DNA of 64,000 nt from Stenotrophomonas raiganjensis (SeqCode) (GCF_030658505.1 NZ_JAUTXR010000156.1:24661-88660), one strand, 5' to 3'. Positions 53,459-62,238 are shown, counted from the stretch's first letter. Program-made: numbers and translations. Notes: generated by a model not told the origin, from the letters alone.

Positions 53459-55291
53459 ATGAGCGCGGTATCCGACGACATCACTGCCGATTTCATCATC
53501 GAGGCACAGGAAATCCTGGATCGCCTCGGCGAACAGCTGGTGTCGCTGGAGCAGGCACCGCAGGACAGCGATCAGCTCAACGCCGTGTTCCGCGGCTATC
53601 ACACGCTCAAGGGCGGCGCGGGCTTCCTCGGCGTCACCGCCATGGTCGAGCTGTGCCACGCCGCCGAGGAAGCACTCGGCGCTGCGCGTGCCGGCCAGGC
53701 GGTGCTGCAGGCCCATCACTTCGATGCCGCCCAGCAGTCATTGGACTACCTGCAGTCGATGCTGGACGCGGTCTCTTCCGGCACCGAGCCGGGCTATGCA
53801 CCACCGGACCTGATCGCCCAGTTCGACGTGCACGGCAGTGCCGTTGCTGCACCCGCCGCCGAAGCAGCTCCCGCTGCCGGTGGCAGCGACCTGATCACCG
53901 ACGACGAATTCGAGGCCCTGCTCGACCAGCTGCACGGCGGCAACGCACCGACCGCGGTCGCGCCAGCGAAGAAGGCTGACGACGGACTGATCAGCGAAGA
54001 CGAATTCGAAGCCCTGCTCGACCAGCTGCATGGTGGCGCGGCACCGGGCGCCAAGCCCGCTGCGGTAGTGGCGCCAGTGCCGACCGCCGCCCCGCGCCCG
54101 GCGGCCGCACCGGCACCGGCGGCCAAGCCGGCCGCCAAGCCGCTGGCCGAAGCCGAACACACCGTGCGCGTGGACACCAAGCGGCTGGATGCGATCGTCA
54201 ACCTGATCGGCGAACTGGTGCTGTCGCGCAATCGGCTCAAGACCCTGCGTGCACGCCTGCGCGACGAGGAGCTGGACCGCGCCGTGTCCACTCTGGATAT
54301 CGCCACGGCCCGCCTGCAGTCGGCAGTGATGCGTACCCGCATGCAGCCGGTGGGCAAGGTGTTCTCGCGCTTCCCCAAGGTCGCCCGCGACGTCGCCCGC
54401 TCGCTGAAGAAGGAAGTGGACCTGGAGCTGATCGGCGCCGAGACCGAGCTCGACCGCAACCTGGTGGAAGCCCTGGCCGACCCGCTGGTGCACCTGGTCC
54501 GCAACGCCATCGACCATGGCGTGGAAATGCCCGACCTGCGCGAAGCACAGGGCAAGCCCCGGATGGGCCATGTGCGCCTGTCGGCACAGCAGGAAGGCGA
54601 CTACGTCAGCATCGAGGTGCAGGACGATGGCGCTGGCATCGACCCGGAAAAGCTGCGCGCGAAGGCGCGCGAGAAGGGCCTGATCGACCCGGAAGCCGCC
54701 GCCCGCCTGAGCAGCGAGGAATGCCTGCACCTGGTGTTCCTGCCCGGCTTCTCGACCAAGCAGCAGGTCACCGACATCTCCGGCCGTGGCGTGGGCATGG
54801 ACGTGGTGCAGTCGCGCATCCGCGAACTGAGCGGCCAGATCCAGATCCAGTCGGAGCTGGGCCGCGGCAGCCGCTTCCTGATCCGCGTGCCGCTCACCCT
54901 GGCGATCCTGCCGACCCTGCTGGTGCAGGCCGGCGAGGACGTCTATGCGCTGCCGCTGGCGCGCGTGATGGAAGTGCTGCACGCACCACGCACCTCGCTG
55001 GGCTGGTTCGACGGCCGCGCCGTGCTTGACCGCCGTTCACACACCCTGCCGCTGGTCGACCTGCGCCAGTGGCTGGATGTGACGCCGGCCGCGTCCGCCC
55101 TGCTGACCATCGTAGTGCTGCAGGCCGGCGAAGCACGCTTCGGCCTGGTCGTGGACCAGGTGCGCGGGCGCGAGGAAGTGGTGATCAAGCCACTGCCGAA
55201 AGCCCTGCGCGGCCTGCGCGGTTATGCCGGTGCAACCTTGATCGGCGATGGTCGCATGGCCCTGATCCTGGACGTGGACGGCCTGCGCTGA
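53459..55291 (+). CDS. cheA: Chemotaxis histidine kinase CheA, flagellar copy
   Basis: A 610-residue CheA. Start at ATG 53459 just after cheZ; the frame is open upstream as a shadow of cheZ. The P1 domain has H48 in YHTLKGGAGFLG. P3 and P4 follow (DAIVNLIGELVLSRNRLK, HLVRNAIDHGVE, SGRGVGMDVVQ), then the P5 CheW-like domain. In place of a globular P2, a linker carries two near-identical copies of DEFEALLDQLHGG (residues 145-161 and 177-193), resembling the CheY-binding end of FliM. It probably acts with CheY, CheZ and CheV. Confidence 0.95.
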   Translation: MSAVSDDITADFIIEAQEILDRLGEQLVSLEQAPQDSDQLNAVFRGYHTLKGGAGFLGVTAMVELCHAAEEALGAARAGQAVLQAHHFDAAQQSLDYLQSMLDAVSSGTEPGYAPPDLIAQFDVHGSAVAAPAAEAAPAAGGSDLITDDEFEALLDQLHGGNAPTAVAPAKKADDGLISEDEFEALLDQLHGGAAPGAKPAAVVAPVPTAAPRPAAAPAPAAKPAAKPLAEAEHTVRVDTKRLDAIVNLIGELVLSRNRLKTLRARLRDEELDRAVSTLDIATARLQSAVMRTRMQPVGKVFSRFPKVARDVARSLKKEVDLELIGAETELDRNLVEALADPLVHLVRNAIDHGVEMPDLREAQGKPRMGHVRLSAQQEGDYVSIEVQDDGAGIDPEKLRAKAREKGLIDPEAAARLSSEECLHLVFLPGFSTKQQVTDISGRGVGMDVVQSRIRELSGQIQIQSELGRGSRFLIRVPLTLAILPTLLVQAGEDVYALPLARVMEVLHAPRTSLGWFDGRAVLDRRSHTLPLVDLRQWLDVTPAASALLTIVVLQAGEARFGLVVDQVRGREEVVIKPLPKALRGLRGYAGATLIGDGRMALILDVDGLR

Positions 55292-55358
55292 GCTCCCCCG
55301 GGCCTGGCCTGGCGACCCGAAAACTGTGACTACCGTCTGTACGCGATCTACCGGTGTC

Positions 55359-55385
55359 TCAAGTCCCATTCATACAAGCCGATAC
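55359..55385 (+). promoter_or_regulatory. Sigma-28 promoter of motCD, next to the start codon
   Basis: TCAAGTCC, an 11-nt spacer and GCCGATAC. The -10 element ends 7 nt before the motC ATG at 55393, the same spacing as for cheV, so a leaderless transcript is predicted. Confidence 0.82.
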
Positions 55386-55392
55386 CGGATCC

Positions 55393-56133
55393 ATGGATAG
55401 ACTCAGCCTCATTGGACTCTTTCTCGCCCTGGCCTCGCTGGTCGGTGGCAGCATCCTCAAGGGCGCCGGCCTGGCGTCCTTGTGGTCGCCTGCGGCGTTC
55501 GTGATCGTCATCGTCGGCACCATCGCCGCGATCCTGCTGCATACCTCGCCGGCGGTGTTCAAGCATGCGTTCAGGATCGTGCGCTGGGTCGTGCGCCCGC
55601 CGCACAGCGATCGCCGCGAGCTGATCCAGCAGATCGTCGAGTGGAGCAATATCGCCCGTCGCCAGGGCCTGCTGGGCCTGGAATCGCAGGTGGAAGCACA
55701 GCAGGACCCGTTCCTGCGCAAGGGCCTGCAGCTGCTGGTGGATGGCGTCGAGCCCGAATCGATGCGGCACATGCTGGAGATCGAACTGGGCAGCCAGGAG
55801 CACCAGGACCAGGCCGGCGCCAAGGTGTTCGAGGCAATGGGCATCTATGCGCCGACGCTCGGCATCATCGGCGCCGTCCTCGGCCTGATCGCGGTGATGA
55901 AGAACCTGGCCGACCCGAGCAAGCTTGGCCACGGCATCGCCGCCGCGTTCACCGCCACCATCTACGGCATTGCCTCGGCCAACCTGCTGTTCCTGCCGAT
56001 CTCGGCCAAGCTAAAGAGTGTGATCTCGCACAATACCCGCGACCGCGAGATGGTCATCGAAGGCCTGATCTCGATCGCCCAGGGCGAAAACCCGCGCAAC
56101 ATCGAAACCAACCTTTCCGGTTTCCTGCACTGA
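55393..56133 (+). CDS. motC: Flagellar stator subunit MotC (MotA family)
   Basis: A 246-residue MotA-family protein with four hydrophobic segments (first near 5-20, second near 33-48 and two after residue 145, for example TLGIIGAVLGLIAVMKNL). It resembles MotC of the second Pseudomonas-type stator. ATG 55393 gives the canonical MDRLSLIGLFLALASLVGG; the GTG at 55354 lies upstream of the promoter and is unlikely. It is 1 nt before motD. Confidence 0.93.
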   Translation: MDRLSLIGLFLALASLVGGSILKGAGLASLWSPAAFVIVIVGTIAAILLHTSPAVFKHAFRIVRWVVRPPHSDRRELIQQIVEWSNIARRQGLLGLESQVEAQQDPFLRKGLQLLVDGVEPESMRHMLEIELGSQEHQDQAGAKVFEAMGIYAPTLGIIGAVLGLIAVMKNLADPSKLGHGIAAAFTATIYGIASANLLFLPISAKLKSVISHNTRDREMVIEGLISIAQGENPRNIETNLSGFLH

Positions 56134-56134
56134 C

Positions 56135-57151
56135 ATGGCCCGCCGCAAGCACCACGAAGAGCACGCCAACCATGAAGCATGGGCGATCCCCTATGCCGAC
56201 CTGATGACGCTGCTGCTCGCCTTTTTCGTGGTCATGTACGCGATTTCCTCGGTCAACGAGGGCAAGTACCGGATCATGGCCGACGCGCTCACCGATGCCT
56301 TCGGTGGCGCGCCGCGCACCATCAACCCGGTACAGGTCGGCAACAAGCAGGTGCAGGGCGGCGGCTGGGACAGCCCGTCGGTGATCAAGTCCGGCACCAA
56401 GATCGGCCCTTCCGCGCCGGCGCCGTCGCACGATCCTACCCTGCTGCCGTCGATGGCCTCGCAGATGCGCATGCCGGTCTCCGTGCACAACCAGGAGCAG
56501 ATCGCCCGTGCCGAGCGCCAGCTCAACAGCATCGCCGACCGCCTCACCGCCGCACTGGCGCCGCTGATCGACCGCGGCATGATCAGCGTGCGCCGCACCG
56601 AGTTGTGGATCGAAGTGGAGATCAACAGCGACATCCTGTTCCCCACCGGCTCGGCCGCGCTGGACGTGCATGCACGGCAGACGCTGGCCAGCCTGGCCGA
56701 GGTGCTGCGCGACGTGCCCAACAGCGTGCGCGTGGAGGGCCATACCGACAACGTGCCGATCGCCACCGCCACCTTCCCTTCGAACTGGGAACTGTCGGCC
56801 GGACGCGCCGCCAGCGTGGTGCACCTGTTCGCCGACCAGGGCGTGCAGCCATCACGGCTGGCGATGGTTGGCTATGGCCAGTTCCGTCCGCGCGAAGAGA
56901 ACGACAGCGCGCAGGGGCGCAACCGCAACCGCCGGGTGATGGTCATCATCCTGGCCGACACCTCGCATTCGGTGGATCCGCTTGGCCAGCGCCTCAACGC
57001 GGCCACCGGCGCCGTCGACGACAGCACCACCGAACAGGCCGCCGCAACTCCGGCTACCGCCCCCACCTCCCCCATCGCACCGGTGAAGTTGCCGCCGGTG
57101 CCGGCTGGCAGCCGCGTCGGCGCCGCCGTTCCCCCGGCAATGAAGGAGTAA
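56135..57151 (+). CDS. motD: Flagellar stator subunit MotD (MotB family)
   Basis: A 338-residue MotB-family protein with one transmembrane helix (PYADLMTLLLAFFVVMYAIS) holding the essential proton-binding D22. An OmpA-type peptidoglycan-binding domain follows (VRVEGHTDNVPIATATFPSN, QGRNRNRRVMVII). The tail is Pro/Ala-rich. It pairs with MotC upstream, and parC follows 4 nt later. Confidence 0.93.
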   Translation: MARRKHHEEHANHEAWAIPYADLMTLLLAFFVVMYAISSVNEGKYRIMADALTDAFGGAPRTINPVQVGNKQVQGGGWDSPSVIKSGTKIGPSAPAPSHDPTLLPSMASQMRMPVSVHNQEQIARAERQLNSIADRLTAALAPLIDRGMISVRRTELWIEVEINSDILFPTGSAALDVHARQTLASLAEVLRDVPNSVRVEGHTDNVPIATATFPSNWELSAGRAASVVHLFADQGVQPSRLAMVGYGQFRPREENDSAQGRNRNRRVMVIILADTSHSVDPLGQRLNAATGAVDDSTTEQAAATPATAPTSPIAPVKLPPVPAGSRVGAAVPPAMKE

Positions 57152-57155
57152 ACCG

Positions 57156-57938
57156 ATGCGCATCTGGGCAGTCGCCAACCAGAAGGGCGGAGTCGGCAAG
57201 ACCACCACCACCCTCGCCCTCGGCCGCGGCTTGGCCGCGCTTGGCCATCGCGTGCTGCTGATCGACCTCGATCCGCATGCCTCGCTCAGCCGCGCCTTCG
57301 GCGTGCCGGTGGATCCGCCACCGGCGGGCGTGCTGGAACTGTTCGGCGCCCCGCCGGCCGATCTTTCCAGCCTGTGCCATGCCAGCAGCATCCACGGCCT
57401 GGACTACGTCTGCGCGCAGTCGGCGCTGGCCACGCTGGAGCGCCGCAGCGCCAACCAGCCCGGCCTCGGCCTGGCCCTGCAGAACGCACTGGCGCGTCAC
57501 CAGGGCCAGCACGACTACATCCTGCTGGACTGTGCCCCCACCCTTGGCCTGTTGATGATCAACGCGCTGGCCGCTGCCGACCGCCTGATCATTCCCACCC
57601 AGGCCGAGCCGCTGGCCCTGCATGGCCTGGACGGCATGGTCCGCACCGGCGAGATGGTCGAGCGCTCGCGCCGCCGCCCGCTGCCGATCTCGATCCTGCC
57701 CACCCTGTTCGACCGCCGCACCCGTGCCGGCAACGAATCGCTGCGCAGCATGCAGGATCGCCACGGCACCCGCGTGTGGGAAGACGCCATTCCGATCGAT
57801 ACCCGCATCAGCAATGCGGCGGGCCTGACCCTGCCGAGCGTCGGCGAGGACTACCCGGGCCGTGGCCTGGCTGCGTACCGTCGCGCCTTGAACTGGATCC
57901 TCGGCGAGGACGCCCGCGCCCTGGAGCAGGCCGCATGA
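57156..57938 (+). CDS. parC: ParA-like polar chemotaxis protein ParC
   Basis: A 260-residue ParA/MinD-type ATPase with NQKGGVGKTTTT at residues 9-20, LIDLDPHASLS and LLDCAPTLGLL. It lies in a motility operon between motD and the ParP-type gene, as do the ParC proteins that place chemotaxis arrays at the pole in Vibrio. A plasmid-partition role is unlikely, as there is no ParB partner. It overlaps the next gene by 4 nt. Confidence 0.88.
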   Translation: MRIWAVANQKGGVGKTTTTLALGRGLAALGHRVLLIDLDPHASLSRAFGVPVDPPPAGVLELFGAPPADLSSLCHASSIHGLDYVCAQSALATLERRSANQPGLGLALQNALARHQGQHDYILLDCAPTLGLLMINALAAADRLIIPTQAEPLALHGLDGMVRTGEMVERSRRRPLPISILPTLFDRRTRAGNESLRSMQDRHGTRVWEDAIPIDTRISNAAGLTLPSVGEDYPGRGLAAYRRALNWILGEDARALEQAA

Positions 57939-59191
57939 ACAGCACCGGCGTACTGGACGACTATCTGGACGAACTGCTGGGTGAAGCGGTTGCCGTGGCG
58001 CCGCCCATCCCGGCAAGCGCAGCCAGCGCCGAGCGCGAACCGACCTGGGACGACCTGCCGGCTGAAGTGATCTACGAAACGGAAGCGGTTGCCGCCGCAC
58101 CCGCGGCAGACGACGCAGCGCTGGAAGCGACGTTCGAGGCGGCTGCCACGTCCACCGCCATGACCGCGACGGAACGCGAGCCGACCTGGGATGACCTGCC
58201 GGCTGAAGTGATCTACGAAACGGAAGCGGTCGTTGCGGTGCCCGAAGGCGCGGACAGCGCCGCACTGGAAGCCGCCTTCGAGGCCGCTGCCGTGCACGGC
58301 AGCGCCGAGTCCCAACCGGCCGACGCAACAGCGCCCGAACCCGAACCCAGCTGGGATGACCTGCCACCGGAGGTCGTCCATGAGACCCCGCCCGCTCCCG
58401 CGCCACCGCCCGCAGCGTCCGGCCCCGAACCGACCTGGGACGATCTGCCGGACGAAGTGATCTACGAAACCGATCCGGCCGACAGCCATCGCCTCGCGCA
58501 CACCGACAGCCCCGGCCTGCAGGCCGCGTTCGAAGCCGCTGCCGGCGGCGAGGACGTCCCCACGCCGCCACCCGCCGTGGTCGCCGTACCGGTAGCACCT
58601 CCGGCTCCGCGTGCGGCGCCGGCTCCCGCAGCGGGCGTCGCTGCCGCACCGCCGCCACGGGTCGCGGTGGATGCGCCCACGGGCAATCGGCCCGGTACCT
58701 GGCAGGAACTGCAGGCACAGGCCCACCAGCCCGCCAGCAGCCCGCATCCGCAGAACCGCCGCGCCGGCGAACGCACGTCGCGCTGGCTGCGCCTGCGCTG
58801 CGGAACCCAGGCCTATGCGCTGGAACTGCTGAAGGTGCAGGAAGTGGTGCTGCCAGTGCCGCTGCTGCCATTGCGCGGCACCGCACCGGCGATGCTCGGC
58901 ATCATGAATCTTCGGGGCCAGGTGGTACCGGTGATGGATCTCGGGCTGCACCTGGGTGCGGCCGCCGCCGAGGACGACGCACAGACCCGCATCGTGGTGC
59001 TGGAGGAAGACGGCGAGACCATCGGCCTGCGCGTTTCTGCAGTGGAAGATGTTGCCAATCTCACTGACTCGCAGATCGAGCCACCCGATACCGCGCGCAT
59101 CTGCCAGATCTCCAACGACCTGTTCCGTGGCGTCGCCCGGGTCAGCCAACGCCCGATGATCCTGCTGGACGCCACACGGCTGTTGAGTTGA
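57935..59191 (+). CDS. parP: ParP-like CheW-domain protein with WDDLP repeats
   Basis: A 418-residue protein. The C-terminal CheW domain (about 285-415) contains WLRLRCGTQAYALELLKVQE, LRGTAPAMLGIMNLRGQVVP and DLFRGVARVSQRPMILLD. The N-terminal half has four copies of P-(T/S)-WDDLP-x-EV, with W at residues 38, 85, 140 and 168, and three copies of AALEAxFEAAA-type helix. ParP of Vibrio likewise has a disordered N-terminus and a C-terminal CheW domain and joins ParC to the array. Start at ATG 57935 in an overlap with parC. Confidence 0.85.
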   Translation: MNSTGVLDDYLDELLGEAVAVAPPIPASAASAEREPTWDDLPAEVIYETEAVAAAPAADDAALEATFEAAATSTAMTATEREPTWDDLPAEVIYETEAVVAVPEGADSAALEAAFEAAAVHGSAESQPADATAPEPEPSWDDLPPEVVHETPPAPAPPPAASGPEPTWDDLPDEVIYETDPADSHRLAHTDSPGLQAAFEAAAGGEDVPTPPPAVVAVPVAPPAPRAAPAPAAGVAAAPPPRVAVDAPTGNRPGTWQELQAQAHQPASSPHPQNRRAGERTSRWLRLRCGTQAYALELLKVQEVVLPVPLLPLRGTAPAMLGIMNLRGQVVPVMDLGLHLGAAAAEDDAQTRIVVLEEDGETIGLRVSAVEDVANLTDSQIEPPDTARICQISNDLFRGVARVSQRPMILLDATRLLS

Positions 59192-59198
59192 TCTGGAA

Positions 59199-59382
59199 AA
59201 AAGGGGACGGAGGGGATTAAGTCGCAAGTGGCTCGGCGCTTTGCGCCGAAGCGGTGCCTGTCGGGGACGCAAGGAGTTGATCCGTTGGATCAACACCTTA
59301 GTCCCCACTGCGCGGTCGCCGTTGCCGAGGGGGCTGCAGTAGAGCCAGGTCGCTTGCGACTTGATCCCCTCCGTCCCCTTTT
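59199..59382. repeat. Structured element of about 184 nt with 30-bp arms
   Basis: Left arm 59199-59228 (AAAAGGGGACGGAGGGGATT and on to CAAG) pairs with right arm 59353-59382 over 30 bp with a single T/G mismatch. Inside lie three further stems: TCGGCGC-TTT-GCGCCGA (59233-59249), GTTGATCC-GTT-GGATCAAC (59276-59294) and an enclosing GGGGAC (59263-59268) with GTCCCC (59301-59306). It fills most of the 285-bp gap between parP and the sigma-28 promoter of the STAS gene. It looks like a MITE-like dispersed repeat or structured RNA. No coding sequence is seen. Confidence 0.75.
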
Positions 59383-59419
59383 CAGCTGCGACCGCATCGA
59401 CGCACCGCGTCGATTCCTC

Positions 59420-59446
59420 TAAAGAACCCTGCCGGGGTGCCGTTAT
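59420..59446 (+). promoter_or_regulatory. Sigma-28 promoter of the STAS-cheY-cheA operon
   Basis: TAAAGAAC, an 11-nt spacer and GCCGTTAT, 30 nt before the STAS-gene ATG. Confidence 0.85.
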
Positions 59447-59476
59447 GGATCACGGAACCGTTTGTCCGGAGCAACG

Positions 59477-59785
59477 ATGAGCACTGTCGAACTGGGTGAG
59501 GATCTCGGCATCGAGAGCAGCACCGAGCTCAAGAACCGCCTCGCCCCGCTGGTGGCGCAGGCCGGCGAGCTGACCCTGGATGCCAGCCAGGTCGCCCGCA
59601 TCCACACGGCCGCCGTGCAGGTGCTGTGTGCGTTCGTGCAGGCCCGCCGCGAGGCAGGCCTGGGCACCGGCTTCCACGGTTGCACCGCAACCTTCCGTGA
59701 CGCCGCGCGCCTGCTGGGCGTCACCCAGGCCCTGGGCCTGGACGTAACCCATGACAACCTGAAATCTGTGGAGAACGCTGCATGA
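59477..59785 (+). CDS. STAS-domain protein of the second chemotaxis operon
   Basis: A 102-residue STAS/anti-anti-sigma-like protein (LTLDASQVARIHTAAVQVLC and a helix after it). Start at ATG 59477 behind GGAG; a longer frame begins 15 nt upstream but lacks a ribosome site. It is co-translated with the following CheY (4-nt overlap). Small STAS proteins often occur with CheA/CheY modules, but the exact role here is not known. The usual phosphorylatable Ser/Thr is not certain. Confidence 0.82.
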   Translation: MSTVELGEDLGIESSTELKNRLAPLVAQAGELTLDASQVARIHTAAVQVLCAFVQARREAGLGTGFHGCTATFRDAARLLGVTQALGLDVTHDNLKSVENAA

Positions 59786-60147
59786 GCGCACGTATCTTGG
59801 TGGTGGACGATTCGGCGTCGATGCGCCAGATGGTTTCCTTCGCCCTCACCTCGGCCGGCTTTGCCGTCGAAGAAGCTGAAGACGGCGCAGTCGCGCTTGG
59901 TCGCGCCAAGGGCCAGCGCTTCAACGCAGTGGTCACCGACGTCAACATGCCGAACATGGACGGCATCGCGCTGATCCGCGAACTGCGCCAGCTGCCGGAC
60001 TACAAGTTCACCCCGCTGCTGATGCTGACCACCGAGTCGGCCGCCGACAAGAAGTCCGAAGGCAAGGCCGCCGGCGCCACCGGCTGGCTGGTCAAGCCGT
60101 TCAATCCGGAACAGCTGGTCGCCACCGTGCAGAAAGTGCTGGGCTGA
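59782..60147 (+). CDS. cheY: CheY-like response regulator, second operon
   Basis: A 121-residue receiver with acidic pair D9/D10, phospho-acceptor D53 (AVVTDVNMPNMDG), Thr in MLTTES and Lys in WLVKPF. It is a single-domain regulator, joined to the STAS gene by overlap and 45 nt before a CheA gene. Likely partner of that CheA rather than the main motor CheY at 52459, though cross-talk is possible. Confidence 0.93.
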   Translation: MSARILVVDDSASMRQMVSFALTSAGFAVEEAEDGAVALGRAKGQRFNAVVTDVNMPNMDGIALIRELRQLPDYKFTPLLMLTTESAADKKSEGKAAGATGWLVKPFNPEQLVATVQKVLG

Positions 60148-60192
60148 TCGCCCCGCACCGCTCCCCCTCTTCGCTTCCGGACCACCACTGCC

Positions 60193-62184
60193 ATGAGCAT
60201 GGACCTGCAACGCTTCCACGCCACCTTCTTCGAGGAGAGCCGCGAAGGCCTCGACGCGATGGAGGCTGGCCTGCTGGCCCTGGAATCGGGGCAGCAGGAC
60301 GCGGAGATCATCAATTCGGTGTTCCGCGCCGCCCACTCGATCAAGGGCGGCGCCGGCACCTTCGGCTTCGATGCGATCGCCGGCCTGACCCACGTGCTGG
60401 AAACGCTGCTTGATGAGCTGCGCGCCGGCAAGCGGGCACTGGAAGGCCACGCCGTCGACGCCATGCTGTCCTCGGTGGATGTGCTGCGCGCGCTGCTGCG
60501 CGAGGCCGAGCACGGCCAGGCCGCCGACCCCGCTGCAGTCGCCGCGGTGAAGGCACGCCTGGAAGCGGTTCTTTCCGGCCAGGCCGCAGCGAGCGCCCCG
60601 GCTGCCGCCGCAGCCAAGGTGGACGATACGCCGGAAGCCTGGCAGATCGGCTTCACCCCGGCGCCGTCGCTGTTCATGAGCGGCAACGACCCGCTGCGCA
60701 TCATCCGCGAACTGGAACACCTCGGTTCACTGCAGGTGGCCGCGCGCATGGACCGGCTGCCCGGCTTTGCCCAGCTCGACCCGCTCGAAGCCCACCTGGC
60801 GTGGGACCTGGGCCTGGTCGGCAAGGTGCCGCGCAGCAAGATCGAAGACACCTTCGCCTGGGTACTGGACGACTGCGAGCTGGACATCCGTCCGGCGGCG
60901 CCGCCGAGCCTGGCCACCCAGGCACCGGTTGCAGCAGCCCCTTCCACACCCCCTGCCGCGACACCGGCAGCACCCGCTGCCACCCCCGCCAGCGGCGCTG
61001 CTGCCCAGGAAGCCGAAACCTCGATCCGGGTCAGCGTCGACAAGGTCGATGCGCTGATCAACCTGGTCGGCGAACTGGTCATCACCCAGGCCATGCTCAA
61101 GCAGGTTTCGCACGCACTGGATCCGGTTCATGCCGAAAGCCTGTTCGCTGGCCTGGACCAGCTGGAACGCAACACTCGCGATCTGCAGGAGGCGGTGATC
61201 GGCGTGCGCATGCTGCCGGTCGACGCGGTGTTCCGCCGCTTCCCGCGCCTGGTCCGCGACCTGTCCAGCCGCCTCGGCAAGCAGGTGCGCCTGCGCACCG
61301 TCGGCGAGGGCACCGAGCTGGACAAGGGGCTGATCGAGAAGATCGCCGATCCACTGGTGCACCTGGTGCGCAACTCGATCGACCACGGCCTGGAAATGCC
61401 CGACGTGCGTCGCGGCGCGGGCAAGGACGAGACCGGCACGATCACCCTGGCGGCCTCGCACCAGGGCGGTCACATCGTCATCGAAGTCAGCGACGACGGC
61501 CGCGGCCTGGACCGCGCCAAGATCCTGGCCAAGGCCACCGAACGCGGCCTGGCCGTGCCGGACAACCCGACCGATTCGCAGGTCTGGGACCTGATCTTCC
61601 AGCCCGGCTTCTCCACGGCCGATGCCGTGACCGATCTTTCCGGGCGTGGCGTCGGCATGGACGTGGTCCGTCGCAACATCCAGGCGCTGGGTGGCGAGGT
61701 GCAGATCGAGAGCAGCCTCGGTGCCGGCACCCGCACGCTGATCCGCCTGCCGCTGACCCTGGCCATCCTTGATGGCATGACCGTCGCGGTGGCGGGTGAA
61801 ACCCTGATCCTGCCGCTGGCCTATGTGCTGGAAGCCCTGCAGCCGCAGGCCGAGGACATCCGCAGCATGGCCGGCGAAGGCCGCGTACTGCGCGTGCGCG
61901 GCGAGTACCTGCCGATCCTGTCGCTAAGCGAGTATTACGGCTACGGCAACCGTGCACCGGGCAGCGAATCGCTGGTGGTGGTGGTCGAAGGCGATGGCCA
62001 GAAGATCGCGCTGGAAGTGGACGAACTGGTCGGCCAGCAGCAGGTGGTGGTGAAGAACATCGAGAACAACTACCGCCGCATCGGCGGGGTGTCCGGCGCC
62101 ACCATCCTCGGCGACGGCCGCGTCGCGCTGATCGTCGACATCGGCGGCCTGGTGCGCTCGCTGCGGATGCCGCAGGCCGCCTGA
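60193..62184 (+). CDS. cheA: Chemotaxis histidine kinase CheA, second copy
   Basis: A 663-residue CheA. P1 has H48 in RAAHSIKGGAGTFG. Between P1 and P3 lies a folded domain (about 145-230: WQIGFTPAPSLFMSGNDPLR, LDDCELDIRP), different from the repeat linker of the first CheA. P3/P4 (DALINLVGELVITQAMLKQ, HLVRNSIDHGLE, SGRGVGMDVVRR) and P5 follow. It shares an operon with the STAS and CheY genes, and a chemoreceptor gene follows. The window therefore encodes two complete CheA-CheY pairs. Confidence 0.95.
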   Translation: MSMDLQRFHATFFEESREGLDAMEAGLLALESGQQDAEIINSVFRAAHSIKGGAGTFGFDAIAGLTHVLETLLDELRAGKRALEGHAVDAMLSSVDVLRALLREAEHGQAADPAAVAAVKARLEAVLSGQAAASAPAAAAAKVDDTPEAWQIGFTPAPSLFMSGNDPLRIIRELEHLGSLQVAARMDRLPGFAQLDPLEAHLAWDLGLVGKVPRSKIEDTFAWVLDDCELDIRPAAPPSLATQAPVAAAPSTPPAATPAAPAATPASGAAAQEAETSIRVSVDKVDALINLVGELVITQAMLKQVSHALDPVHAESLFAGLDQLERNTRDLQEAVIGVRMLPVDAVFRRFPRLVRDLSSRLGKQVRLRTVGEGTELDKGLIEKIADPLVHLVRNSIDHGLEMPDVRRGAGKDETGTITLAASHQGGHIVIEVSDDGRGLDRAKILAKATERGLAVPDNPTDSQVWDLIFQPGFSTADAVTDLSGRGVGMDVVRRNIQALGGEVQIESSLGAGTRTLIRLPLTLAILDGMTVAVAGETLILPLAYVLEALQPQAEDIRSMAGEGRVLRVRGEYLPILSLSEYYGYGNRAPGSESLVVVVEGDGQKIALEVDELVGQQQVVVKNIENNYRRIGGVSGATILGDGRVALIVDIGGLVRSLRMPQAA

Positions 62185-62207
62185 TCCACGCCGCAGGCGT
62201 GCACTGG

Positions 62208-62238
62208 ACCGCCGCCCTTCGGGGCGGCGGTTTTTGTT
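62208..62238 (+). terminator. Rho-independent terminator after second cheA
   Basis: Nine-bp stem CCGCCGCCC / GGGCGGCGG with TTCG loop, followed by TTTTTGTTT, 25 nt after the stop. Confidence 0.95.

Noticed and set aside
57156..57938. Plasmid or chromosome partition ParA
   Set aside because: There is no ParB or centromere-like repeat nearby, and the gene is embedded between motD and a CheW-domain gene, which favours the polar chemotaxis ParC role.
59197..59385. Reading the structured element before the STAS gene as a terminator
   Set aside because: The arms lie about 125 nt apart with several internal stems, and there is only a TTTT at the end, so it does not have the form of an intrinsic terminator.
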